Assembly: GCA_947165795.1 (NCBI GenBank)
Contig: CAMVBP010000052.1
Location: 1-10,958 of the forward strand
Reading direction: 5' to 3'
DNA: 10,958 nucleotides
DNA from: an uncultured Treponema sp.
GTDB lineage: Bacteria > Spirochaetota > Spirochaetia > Treponematales > Treponemataceae
Program-made: the position numbers and the translations under genes
Notes under the pieces: generated by a model
What the model saw: the letters and a program-made list of their open reading frames with translations, nothing else
Told to the model about the DNA's origin: nothing
Databases searched by the model: none
Shown: piece after piece, positions 1 through 7,106 of the stretch
Position numbering within the stretch: position 1 is the stretch's first letter
Layout of the letters: every line of letters begins with the position of its first letter

Positions 1-1503
1 TTGAATCATTCTTAAAACAGCAAGACTGAATTCATCGTAAAGTGGAGAAACATGCTGATTTTCTCTGTCTACTGCAAGTGTATATTGTGTAAGGTCATTT
101 GTTCCAAGACTAAAGAAGTCGCTTACCCGAGTAAGTGTATCAGAAGTAACTGCAGCTGCCGCAGTTTCTATCATAATTCCAACTGGAACATCAGATTTAA
201 AAGGAATATTTTCGCCAGCCAGTTCGTCTCTTACTTCTTTAAGAAGTTTTTTACAGCCTGTTACCTGTTCAACTGTAGAAATCAAAGGAAACATAATTCT
301 AAGGTTTCCATAAACGCTGGCACGGTAAAGTGCTCTAAGCTGAGTTTTTAAAACATTCGGATAAGTTAAACTAAGGCGAACTGCCCGTAAACCCATCAAC
401 GGATTTTTTTCTTCAAATACCGGCAAATCTACCGAAGTAATCAGTTTATCTCCACCGGCATCCAGAGTTCGAATTGTTACAGGTTTATCACCCATAATCT
501 GGAGCACCTGCTTATAGGCTTCAAACTGAGTCTGTTCGTTGAATGAACGGGCGGCTGCATTTAAAGAAACTCCGCTTTGCGCCATATAGAAAAATTCTGT
601 TCTAAAAAGGCCGATTCCATCTGCGCCTTCTGCAAGTGCAATTTCGGCTTCTTCCGGAGTACCAATATTTGCATACAGTTTAAATTCAGTTCCGTCTTTT
701 GTAACTGCTGGCTTATTCAAAAATGCGCGGAGTTTAATTTTGTGCTGCTGTTCTTCGAGAATTTTATTTTTATATTCGCCTATTGTGTTACGGTCCGGGT
801 TAACTAAAATTTCTGCTTCTTTACCGTCAACAATAACAGTTTCACCATTGCGGACTTTTTTGCTTATATTTTCCAGACCAACAACAGTAGGAATACCATA
901 GTTTCTTGCAAGAATTACAACGTGAGAAGAAATACCTCCTTCCGAAAGTGCAAGTCCGGCAATTTTTCTTTTAGAAAGAACAATAGTATCTGCAGAGCTT
1001 AAAGAATTTGCAATAATTACAGAGCCGTCTGGAACGCGGTTTATATCAAATGGATGGATGTCGAGCATTTCATCAAGTACTCGTCCAAAAATATCTGTAA
1101 TATCCTGAGCTCGTTCTGAAAGATAGTAGTTTCCTGCCTGCCTTAAACGCGAAGCATATTCTTCGGCCTTTTGCTCAACAGTATATTCAATATTAAAAAG
1201 TTCGGCTTCGTAAAAATCACGGAGTTCCTTGGAAAAAACAGGATCTCCAAGCATAAGAATGTAAGTTTCAAAAACTTCTCTTTGTGCTTTATCTCTTTCG
1301 CTTGTTTTTGAAAGTCCTTCCAGGTGCTCTGTTAATTCAAGAGTTACAGTCTGAACAGCTGCCTGAAAACGATTCCAACCTTTATTAATTTCATCAATTT
1401 TAATGCGATGTTGAGGAATTGCTCGTTTTACCGGATCTGGAATAACAAAAGCAGTTCCTATACCAATTCCGTCTGCCGCAGGTATACCAAGAAAAACTTC
1501 CAT
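1..1503 (-). CDS. ptsI: PTS enzyme I (phosphoenolpyruvate-protein phosphotransferase), 3' end outside window
   Basis: This cytoplasmic enzyme autophosphorylates from PEP and passes the phosphate to HPr, the first step of the PTS cascade. I translated the minus strand from the ATG at 1503: 501 uninterrupted codons run to the window edge. The swivelling phosphohistidine domain shows GGISSHVVILAR, with H194 as the phosphorylated residue. The PEP-binding barrel shows GIGLFRTEFFYM (R301), TIRTLDAGGDK (R345), MIETAAA (E446) and FSLGTNDLTQYT followed by R480. About 75 residues, including the catalytic Cys near the C-terminus, should lie off the left edge if the length is normal (about 575 residues). 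No ptsH precedes it. The ATG has no Shine-Dalgarno site but a TATAAT 8 nt upstream. Some treponemes are thought to keep a partial PTS for regulation rather than sugar uptake; whether that holds here cannot be seen. Confidence 0.95.
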   Translation of the reverse strand, partial: MEVFLGIPAADGIGIGTAFVIPDPVKRAIPQHRIKIDEINKGWNRFQAAVQTVTLELTEHLEGLSKTSERDKAQREVFETYILMLGDPVFSKELRDFYEAELFNIEYTVEQKAEEYASRLRQAGNYYLSERAQDITDIFGRVLDEMLDIHPFDINRVPDGSVIIANSLSSADTIVLSKRKIAGLALSEGGISSHVVILARNYGIPTVVGLENISKKVRNGETVIVDGKEAEILVNPDRNTIGEYKNKILEEQQHKIKLRAFLNKPAVTKDGTEFKLYANIGTPEEAEIALAEGADGIGLFRTEFFYMAQSGVSLNAAARSFNEQTQFEAYKQVLQIMGDKPVTIRTLDAGGDKLITSVDLPVFEEKNPLMGLRAVRLSLTYPNVLKTQLRALYRASVYGNLRIMFPLISTVEQVTGCKKLLKEVRDELAGENIPFKSDVPVGIMIETAAAAVTSDTLTRVSDFFSLGTNDLTQYTLAVDRENQHVSPLYDEFSLAVLRMIQ

Positions 1504-1511
1504 ATTAAAAA

Positions 1512-1540
1512 ATTATACAGTGTTTTTAGAAATTTTTAAA
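1512..1540 (-). promoter_or_regulatory. Predicted ptsI promoter, leaderless
   Basis: Reading the minus strand, TTTAAA (1540-1535, 4 of 6 matches to TTGACA) is followed after 17 bp by a perfect TATAAT (1517-1512). Only 8 nt (tttttaat) separate the -10 box from the ATG, so transcription should start within about 0-2 nt of the start codon. There is no purine-rich ribosome-binding site. Prediction from sequence only. Confidence 0.6.
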
Positions 1541-1604
1541 GTATTGAAAAATGGTCTCCGTAGCAGTGGGTGTTGATGAAAATTGAAATTATTCCTGTTA
1601 GCAA

Positions 1605-1621
1605 ACGTCATGAAATGACGT
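1605..1621. repeat. 7-bp perfect hairpin between ptsI and the sugar-binding lipoprotein gene
   Basis: ACGTCAT-GAA-ATGACGT is a perfect 7-bp inverted repeat with a 3-nt loop. It lies just downstream of the lipoprotein gene (minus strand) and about 65 bp upstream of the ptsI -35 box. A second 6-bp repeat, AATGAT-tttcc-ATCATT (1635-1651), overlaps the lipoprotein stop codon. Neither is followed by a T-run on the minus strand, so neither looks like a standard intrinsic terminator. They could protect the mRNA 3' end, or the first could be an operator upstream of ptsI. The rest of 1504-1646 shows nothing else I can support apart from the ptsI promoter. Confidence 0.4.
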
Positions 1622-1646
1622 ATTCGAAGAATCTAATGATTTTCCA

Positions 1647-2750
1647 TCATTGAAGAACATCAATTGAGTAATAGCCTGTATCAACAAGTTTTTCTTTCCA
1701 GTTATTTTTATCTACATATATAGAATCACAAAGATATGTTGGTATAGAATTTTCACCATTTCTTGTTACAGCATTATACGGAAGCTTTCCAAATAAAAGA
1801 TATGTATTAATAATTTCCATTGTTTTTGACGACATAGTTTTGACTTCGCAGAATACAGACATAGATTGTGTTCCTTCACGAATGTTTTTTATAGAAGAAA
1901 TGTCACAGTCCTGGCCGGTAATTAACGGAAAGTTTACGGCCGTATAACCTGCTTCTTTAAGTGCCTCTGTTACGCCAGCTGCAGTAGAATCGTTTGAACA
2001 TAATACTGCGTCGAGTTTTTTTCCTTTTGGACTATAAGAATTATTTGAAATCAGTTGTGCCATTCTTTTTCTTGCATTTTCAGTTTTCCATTCTGCGGTT
2101 GTACATTCATATATGGATGTTTGTCCAGATGGGCAGACAATAGTTCCTGAGTTGATGTATGGTTCAAGGACCTTCATTGCACCGTAAAAATATGAAGGAA
2201 CATTCCAATCTTCTATATCGCCTGTAAAAAATTCCATGTAAATTGGGTTCGAAGGTGAGTGTGATGAAATGGAAAGCTTTTCTAAAAGATATTGAGCCTG
2301 AAGTTTACCAATCTGTTCATTATTCCACGTTATATAAAAAGAAACATCACTAAAATTTAAGACAAGTCTATCGTAAGAAATAACCAGAATGTTATTTTCT
2401 TTTGCAGTTTTAATGCTATCTGCTATTTCATATCCATTAGAAGGTAAAATTATTAAAATTTTTGGTCTTTGTGAAATTAGTTCTTCGATTTGAGCAATTT
2501 GATTATTTATCTGCTCGTCTGAATATAATTTTCCTTTTGCATATTCTATTGAATAAGTATAGCCTGCTTTTTCGAGTTGTTCTTTAAAGTAATCTCCATC
2601 TTCAAGAGCTCGCATAGAATAAGGTAGCGATATTGCTACATCGAGTGTTTCATATGTGGTGTTCGAACTGCTTGAATTAGTATTATCTAAGGTTTTACAG
2701 CTTGAAAACAGTAAAAATCCAGATAAAAAAAATATAATAACTTTTTTCAT
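1647..2750 (-). CDS. ChvE-like periplasmic monosaccharide-binding lipoprotein
   Basis: Predicted sugar-binding lipoprotein of the periplasmic binding protein 4 fold (ChvE/XylF group), 367 residues. The signal peptide MKKVIIFFLSGFLLFSSC ends at a lipobox with C18 as the lipidated residue, followed by a Ser/Asn-rich linker to about residue 32. Family landmarks are LEDGDYFKEQLEKAGY near residue 50, ISYDRL at 124-129, SFYITWNNEQIGKLQAQYL near 137-155, PSGQT, ITGQD and the ending PTYLCDSIYVDKNNWKEKLVDTGYY, which closely follows the ChvE C-terminus. The start has AGGAG 8 nt upstream (2763-2759) and its own strong promoter. No ATPase or permease gene of a GguAB/MglAC type is adjacent, so it either serves a transporter encoded elsewhere or acts as a sugar sensor. 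The sugar cannot be named from sequence. Confidence 0.88.
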   Translation of the reverse strand: MKKVIIFFLSGFLLFSSCKTLDNTNSSSSNTTYETLDVAISLPYSMRALEDGDYFKEQLEKAGYTYSIEYAKGKLYSDEQINNQIAQIEELISQRPKILIILPSNGYEIADSIKTAKENNILVISYDRLVLNFSDVSFYITWNNEQIGKLQAQYLLEKLSISSHSPSNPIYMEFFTGDIEDWNVPSYFYGAMKVLEPYINSGTIVCPSGQTSIYECTTAEWKTENARKRMAQLISNNSYSPKGKKLDAVLCSNDSTAAGVTEALKEAGYTAVNFPLITGQDCDISSIKNIREGTQSMSVFCEVKTMSSKTMEIINTYLLFGKLPYNAVTRNGENSIPTYLCDSIYVDKNNWKEKLVDTGYYSIDVLQ

Positions 2751-2784
2751 TATAAAAACTCCTTTTATAAATACTGGTCTTTTT

Positions 2785-2813
2785 ATTATTTCCTCTCATA
2801 ATTCATTTGTCAA
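2785..2813 (-). promoter_or_regulatory. Strong predicted promoter of the sugar-binding lipoprotein gene
   Basis: On the minus strand a perfect TTGACA (2813-2808), a 17-bp spacer and AATAAT (2790-2785, 5 of 6 matches) form a near-consensus sigma-70 promoter. The predicted start near 2778 gives a leader of about 28 nt containing the AGGAG ribosome-binding site at 2763-2759. The -35 box sits inside the short symmetric stretch TTTGTCAAA (2806-2814). Confidence 0.75.
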
Positions 2814-2837
2814 ATTTAAAAGAATTATTCATATGAC

Positions 2838-2847
2838 ATTTGCAAAT
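2838..2847. promoter_or_regulatory. 10-bp palindrome between two divergent promoters
   Basis: ATTTGCAAAT is a perfect palindrome flanked by ATGA (2833-2836) and TCAT (2848-2851), which extends the symmetry imperfectly. It lies between the lipoprotein promoter and the lysS promoter, 35 bp before the lysS -10 box and 24 bp beyond the lipoprotein -35 box. It is a possible operator for either gene, but a 10-bp palindrome in AT-rich DNA can occur by chance. Confidence 0.3.
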
Positions 2848-2882
2848 TCATGAAACTACTTCCTAATAATGATATTTTTTAC

Positions 2883-2888
2883 TATAAT
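2883..2888 (+). promoter_or_regulatory. Predicted lysS -10 box, leaderless start
   Basis: A perfect TATAAT ends 7 nt before the ATG at 2896. The expected transcription start falls on base 2895 or 2896, so the lysS message would have no leader. No convincing -35 element is found at 16-18 bp (best TTCCTA at 2860-2865). There is no Shine-Dalgarno site, and an in-frame ATG at 2869 lies upstream of this promoter. Confidence 0.6.
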
Positions 2889-2895
2889 ATGCGCT

Positions 2896-4527
2896 ATGAG
2901 TAACGAAAATCAGAATAATAACGAAAAGAGAGATCCATTGCTCTGCCATTGGGCAGATCAGATGGCTAGTCAGATTATCCGTGAAAAGGGTGATCTTGAT
3001 TCTTATACCTGTGCGTCAGGAATTACACCTTCGGGAACAGTTCATCTTGGAAACTTCCGCGAAATTATTACTGTAGACTTAGTTGTACGTGCACTTCGCG
3101 ACCGCGGAAAGAATGTACGCTTTATTTATTCATGGGATGATTACGATGTATTCCGCAAGGTTCCTGCTAACATGCCTGATCCTGAAATCCTTGAAAAATA
3201 TCTTCGCTATCCTATTACCGAAGTGCCTGATACTACCGGCCGCAACGAAAATTATGCACGCCACCACGAAGTTGATATTGAAACTCAGCTCCCTCGTGTT
3301 GGTATTCAGCCGGAATTCCTTTATCAGGCAAGCCGCTATCGCGCAAACCGCTATGCAGAAGGTATGAAAAAGGCTATGCAGAATCGCGACGTTATCAAGG
3401 AATGTTTGAACGAATACCGCGATGACGCTCACAAAATGAAGCCGGAAGACGTATACTGGCCAGTAGCAATTTTCTGTGGAAAGTGCCAGAAAGATACAAC
3501 TGAAATTATTGATTACGATGGCGAATACGGAATCACTTACAAGTGCGAATGCGGTCATACAGAAACTGCAGATATCCGTACCTTCAAAGGCGCAAAACTC
3601 GGCTGGCGTGTAGACTGGCCAATGCGCTGGAACGAAGAAAAAGTTGTATTTGAACCGGGTGGAAAAGATCATATTTCTCCAGGTGGAAGCTACGATACAG
3701 CAAAGCTTGTTTCAAAGAGAATCTATAACTGGGATGCTCCAGTTACAATGCGTTACGACTTCGTAAACCTTAAAGGTGTTCCTGGAAAGATGTCTTCATC
3801 AAAGGGTAAGGTAATTGCTCTTCCTGATGCTTTGGATGTTTACCAGGCAGAAGTTCTTCGCTACCTCTTTGCGGGAACTCGTCCTAACACAGAATTTGCT
3901 ATCAGCTTTGATATGGACGTTCTTAAAGTTTATGAAGACTACGATAAGACAGAACGTGTAGTTTACGGAATCGACAAGGCTAAGTCTGATGATCATTTCA
4001 ACAAGGAAAAGAGAATCTACATGCTGAGCCAGATTGATGGAAAGATTCCTGAAGTTATGCCATATCAGATTACAATCCGCCAGCTTACAACATTGCTTCA
4101 GATTTACTCTGGTGATATTGATGCTGTAATTAAGGCTCTTGGTGATGTAAAACCTGAGCAGGAAGAAAGACTCCGCCGCCGTATTGAATGTGCATGGTTC
4201 TGGGTAAAGCATTCAGCTCCAGACTGCGCTCCAGATTTCTGCTTTGAACTCCGCAACGATGGAAGCAAGGCAGATTTGAGTGGTGACATTTTGACTGCAG
4301 TTAAACGTGTTCGCGACGAAGTTGTTCCAAAGCTCGATACATTCCAGATTGATAAGGAATGTCAGCAGGCAATGTACGATATTGCTACAGAAATGGGACT
4401 TGAATCTAAAGCCTTGTTCACAGCACTTTATCAGGCACTTGTTGGAAAAGAACAGGGACCACGTCTTGGAAGTTTCTTCCGAATTATCGGTAAAGAAAAA
4501 CTTGAAAAGATTTTGAGCGTTTACTAA
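2896..4527 (+). CDS. lysS: Lysyl-tRNA synthetase, class I
   Basis: Attaches lysine to tRNA(Lys) in the cytoplasm. This is the class I (Rossmann-fold, archaeal-type) enzyme, not the class II form of most bacteria; class I LysRS is known in archaea, spirochaetes and some alphaproteobacteria. Numbered from the chosen start (543 residues), the HIGH-type motif is HLGN (50-53) within SGITPSGTVHLGN, and the KMSKS-type motif is KMSSSK (298-303). Between them is a CxxC...CxC zinc-finger-like element (C194, C197, C217, C219). I chose ATG 2896 rather than the in-frame ATG at 2869, because the nine extra residues (MIFFTIICA) would be encoded across the -10 box and look unlike this protein. Codons are richer in CGC, GAC and TTC than in neighbouring genes, as expected for high expression. 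It leads a run with purO, whose start is 32 bp after its stop. Confidence 0.96.
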   Translation: MSNENQNNNEKRDPLLCHWADQMASQIIREKGDLDSYTCASGITPSGTVHLGNFREIITVDLVVRALRDRGKNVRFIYSWDDYDVFRKVPANMPDPEILEKYLRYPITEVPDTTGRNENYARHHEVDIETQLPRVGIQPEFLYQASRYRANRYAEGMKKAMQNRDVIKECLNEYRDDAHKMKPEDVYWPVAIFCGKCQKDTTEIIDYDGEYGITYKCECGHTETADIRTFKGAKLGWRVDWPMRWNEEKVVFEPGGKDHISPGGSYDTAKLVSKRIYNWDAPVTMRYDFVNLKGVPGKMSSSKGKVIALPDALDVYQAEVLRYLFAGTRPNTEFAISFDMDVLKVYEDYDKTERVVYGIDKAKSDDHFNKEKRIYMLSQIDGKIPEVMPYQITIRQLTTLLQIYSGDIDAVIKALGDVKPEQEERLRRRIECAWFWVKHSAPDCAPDFCFELRNDGSKADLSGDILTAVKRVRDEVVPKLDTFQIDKECQQAMYDIATEMGLESKALFTALYQALVGKEQGPRLGSFFRIIGKEKLEKILSVY

Positions 4528-4541
4528 CGAACGTTAGTAAA
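4520..4541 (+). repeat. Perfect 10-bp inverted repeat spanning the lysS stop codon
   Basis: The arms TTTACTAACG (4520-4529) and CGTTAGTAAA (4532-4541) are perfectly complementary with AA at the centre; the lysS stop codon TAA (4525-4527) lies in the left arm. No T-run follows, so it is not a standard terminator. A competing 6-bp stem, ACGAAC (4527-4532) with GTTCGT (4544-4549), would end one base before the purO ribosome-binding site GGAG (4551-4554). It could be an mRNA processing or stability element, or modulate purO translation; both roles are inference. Confidence 0.55.
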
Positions 4542-4559
4542 AAGTTCGTAGGAGCTAAC

Positions 4560-5300
4560 ATGAAAATTTTGAATTTAAAAGAAGAACTTTCACGCACCAG
4601 TTATCCTGGACGCGGAATTATTGCCGGAAAATCTGCTGACGGAAAATATGCAGTAAGCGCTTACTGGACAATGGGAAGAAGTGCCGGAAGCCGAAACAGA
4701 ATTTTTGTTTCAGAAAATGAAAATGGCACAGAAGTAATCAGAACTAAAGCTTTTGATGAAACTCTGATTGCAGGTGATCCAAGCCTTATTATTTATGCAG
4801 CAGTACGCCAGTTTGAAAATTCAACAATCGTTACAAACGGCGACCAGACTGACACAATTTACGAAGGTCTTAAAAACGGTCTTACTTTTGAACAGTCATT
4901 AAGAAGCAGAAAATATGAACACGACGCTCCAAACTTTACTCCACGTATTTCTTCATTGCTCACTCTTAACGGTTCAGGCGACAAAGCAACTTATGAATAT
5001 GCTCTTTCTATTTTGAAAAGTGATAATGGAAACGGCGACAATACTTTGCGTTTTACATACACTTACGACAATCCTCAGAATGGAGAAGGTCATTACATTC
5101 ATACTTACATGGAAGACGGAAATCCACTTCCTAGCTTTGAAGGTGAACCTGTAAAAGTTGAACTTAAAGGCGGACTTAATGAAATTGCAGATGAAATCTG
5201 GAATTCATTGAATTCTGATAATAAGGTTTCTCTTCTTGTTCGTTTCATAGAAATTTCTACCGGAAAATACGAGCAGAAGATTTTTAATAAGAATATGTAA
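4560..5300 (+). CDS. purO: IMP cyclohydrolase (PurO family)
   Basis: Predicted to close FAICAR to IMP, the last step of de novo purine synthesis, in the cytoplasm. In most bacteria this activity is the N-terminal domain of PurH; the separate PurO family was first defined in archaea. The 246-residue protein carries the family's conserved blocks: YPGRG (15-19), MGRS followed by SRNRIF (38-49), DPSLIIYAAVR (73-83), TNGDQTDTIYEGL (92-104) and DAPNFTPRIS (122-131). It is somewhat longer than archaeal PurO (about 200 residues), mainly beyond the last block. The start has AGGAG 5 nt upstream (4550-4554). It follows lysS closely and precedes a lipoprotein gene, so co-transcription is likely. No other purine gene is visible in the window. 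Confidence 0.9.
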   Translation: MKILNLKEELSRTSYPGRGIIAGKSADGKYAVSAYWTMGRSAGSRNRIFVSENENGTEVIRTKAFDETLIAGDPSLIIYAAVRQFENSTIVTNGDQTDTIYEGLKNGLTFEQSLRSRKYEHDAPNFTPRISSLLTLNGSGDKATYEYALSILKSDNGNGDNTLRFTYTYDNPQNGEGHYIHTYMEDGNPLPSFEGEPVKVELKGGLNEIADEIWNSLNSDNKVSLLVRFIEISTGKYEQKIFNKNM

Positions 5301-5317
5301 AATCAGAAAATCTGATT
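5301..5317 (+). repeat. Hairpin between purO and the serine hydrolase gene
   Basis: AATCAGA-AAA-TCTGATT begins immediately after the purO stop codon and is a perfect 7-bp stem with a 3-nt loop, followed by ATTTTC. The stem is AT-rich and the T-tract is short and interrupted, so at most it is a weak or partial terminator. It may instead stabilise the upstream message. The next gene's GGAGG (5328-5332) lies 11 bp beyond. Confidence 0.45.
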
Positions 5318-5339
5318 ATTTTCGAACGGAGGAAAGACA

Positions 5340-6428
5340 ATGAAAAAGCTTGCTCTATGCTGTAAACTTTTTTTGCTTGCCTCCGTTTTTTTATTGTTCT
5401 CATGTTCATCATTTAAAGACAAAACCTGGGAAGATGATTTTATTATTAATGAAGATTCCAAAGAGTTTTCGAATAAGGTTGATGAATATTTAACGGAATT
5501 AAATTTCAACGGCTGTGTTCTTGTAGGACAGAATAAAAAAATTATTTTTGCAAAAGGCTATGGACTTTGCGATGTAAATGATAAGGCTTCTCAGAAAATT
5601 ACAATTCATACTGTATTTGAAACAGGCAGCCTGACAAAACTGGCGACTGCATGCTGTGTAATGCAGCTTGCCCAAAAACGAAAAATTTCTGTAAAAGATA
5701 ATCTGCTGGAATATTTTCCAGATTATAAAAAATCTTCGGACATAACAGTTGATTTACTTTTACGAATGCGTTCGGGTTTAACAGACTGCATTAATACACC
5801 CGACGATTATTTTTCTCCTGCTGTCTACAAGGACGTTTTAAAAAAACAGTATGCTAATCAGCCGGTAAAAGAAAATCTTGTTTTGGAATGCTTTTATGAT
5901 GCACCGATGCTTACAACTCCGGACAGTACATATTTTTACTGCAACACAAATTATTATCTGCTTGCAAAAATTGTTGAAGATGTTTCCGGCGAGCCGTTTA
6001 ATTATTATTTAAAACGAAATGTTTTTGATGTTGCAGGAATGAGAAATACGAACACAGATTTTCAGCGTACAGATTCAAGAGGCTATGATTACGCCGGCAG
6101 ATATTACAGCATTCCTTCTGAACTTGCTTTTGGCTGCGGAAGTGTAAATTCAACAGTGCTGGATTTATTTAAATTTAATACAGCTTTTGCCGACGGAAAA
6201 ATTGTAAAAAAGAAGACCGTTAAAAAAATGACTGACTTTGATTCGTACGGTTATGGAGTTTATTGCAGGGATAATGTAATTTTTCATTCGGGTGCAACAA
6301 ATGTTTTTAATTCATATAATTCTTATGATTTTAAACAGAAGCTTTCTATAATCGTTTTGATAAATGAACCTGTGAGTAAAACAAATGCAACGATTGTTGC
6401 AGGAAATATAAAAAAATATTGGGAATAA
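5340..6428 (+). CDS. Beta-lactamase-fold serine hydrolase, lipoprotein
   Basis: A 362-residue member of the class C beta-lactamase / penicillin-binding protein-like / esterase superfamily. The signal peptide (MKKLALCCKLFLLASVFLLFSC) ends in a lipobox with C22 as the lipidated residue, so the protein should sit on the outer face of the inner membrane or in the outer membrane. All three catalytic motifs are present: S97-L-T-K100 within ETGSLTK (nucleophile and base), Y200-C-N202 within YFYCNTNYYLL, and H316-S-G318 within FHSGA. The enzyme therefore looks active. Sequence cannot separate a peptidase, an esterase and a peptidoglycan-modifying enzyme; resistance to beta-lactams should not be assumed. 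The start has GGAGG 7 nt upstream (5328-5332). It lies in a same-strand run after purO and before a DUF624 gene. Confidence 0.88.
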   Translation: MKKLALCCKLFLLASVFLLFSCSSFKDKTWEDDFIINEDSKEFSNKVDEYLTELNFNGCVLVGQNKKIIFAKGYGLCDVNDKASQKITIHTVFETGSLTKLATACCVMQLAQKRKISVKDNLLEYFPDYKKSSDITVDLLLRMRSGLTDCINTPDDYFSPAVYKDVLKKQYANQPVKENLVLECFYDAPMLTTPDSTYFYCNTNYYLLAKIVEDVSGEPFNYYLKRNVFDVAGMRNTNTDFQRTDSRGYDYAGRYYSIPSELAFGCGSVNSTVLDLFKFNTAFADGKIVKKKTVKKMTDFDSYGYGVYCRDNVIFHSGATNVFNSYNSYDFKQKLSIIVLINEPVSKTNATIVAGNIKKYWE

Positions 6429-6473
6429 TTTTTTCTACTCAGTTGCTGATGCAGAAATCCTGGAGGAAAGATA

Positions 6474-7106
6474 ATGAGACGTGTAATAGATTTAATACTC
6501 TTAAATTTTTTATGGATTATTTTTAGTATTCCGGTAATTACTATAGGAGCTTCAACTTGTGCGGCATATTATGTAACTTTAAAATTAGTAGACGGTAAAG
6601 AAAATCCAGAAGGCTTTGCATTAGTTGATGTCATAAAATTATTTTTAAAAGGCTTTAAACAGAATTTTAAACAGGGAACAATATTGTGGGCTTTTACCGC
6701 TCCCTGTATTTACGCTTCTTATTTATTATGGAAGCTTGTAATTACCGCAGACGATTTGAATATATTTTTTATAATCGGTGCGGCAGTTTATACTCTTATA
6801 GAAGCTGTATTTATTGTGTTTTCTTATCCGATTATTGCCCGCTATTACATTAAGTTAAAAACTGCAGTAAAAAATTCTTTTGGAACAGCTTTATTATATT
6901 TAAAAAGCACAGTTTTGATTTTTATTATTGTTGCATTGGAAACCGCTTTTTTCTTCTGGAATAAATACACAATGTTCAGTGCAATTGTAATCGGGCCGGA
7001 GCTTATTATTTTTACAGTAAGCTATGTTCTTAAAAAAGTTTTTGTGAACATAGAAAAATCTAACGCTAAGAAAGAAACTGCAGAAACAAAAAATACCGAA
7101 GACTAA
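6474..7106 (+). CDS. DUF624/YesL-like membrane protein
   Basis: A 210-residue integral membrane protein of unknown biochemical role. The N-terminal signature LWIIFSIPVITIGASTCAAYYVTLKL (about 13-38) is typical of the DUF624/YesL family. Hydrophobic segments lie at about residues 6-36, 68-90, 97-122, 143-162 and 167-186, giving about five helices, followed by a charged tail rich in Lys, Glu and Thr. In Bacillus and Lachnospiraceae such genes often sit beside sugar ABC transporters; here the upstream neighbour is a lipoprotein hydrolase and no transporter is present. GGAGG lies 7 nt before the ATG (6462-6466). Its TAA stop shares bases 7104-7105 with the TAG stop of the converging radical SAM gene, leaving no room for a terminator between them. 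Confidence 0.82.
   Translation: MRRVIDLILLNFLWIIFSIPVITIGASTCAAYYVTLKLVDGKENPEGFALVDVIKLFLKGFKQNFKQGTILWAFTAPCIYASYLLWKLVITADDLNIFFIIGAAVYTLIEAVFIVFSYPIIARYYIKLKTAVKNSFGTALLYLKSTVLIFIIVALETAFFFWNKYTMFSAIVIGPELIIFTVSYVLKKVFVNIEKSNAKKETAETKNTED

Noticed and set aside
52..807. Plus-strand open frames opposite ptsI (52-351 and 577-807)
   Set aside because: They are antisense shadows of ptsI with no recognisable protein features.
1605..1651. Two hairpins considered as an intrinsic terminator of the lipoprotein gene
   Set aside because: Neither is GC-rich or followed by a T-run on the minus strand.
1576..1653. Plus-strand 25-codon frame starting MKIEIIPVSKRHEMTYSKN
   Set aside because: It has no Shine-Dalgarno site or clear promoter, contains two hairpins and overlaps the lipoprotein stop codon. 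It could be a gene remnant, but I recognise no parent gene.
2869..2895. In-frame upstream ATG that would extend LysRS by nine residues
   Set aside because: The extension MIFFTIICA would be encoded over the TATAAT box, has no ribosome-binding site and is unlike the hydrophilic LysRS N-terminus.
3130..4289. Several minus-strand open frames inside lysS (3130-3672, 3799-4212, 4104-4289)
   Set aside because: They lie antisense to a strongly conserved gene, have Cys/Phe-rich shadow composition, and show no ribosome-binding site or family motif.
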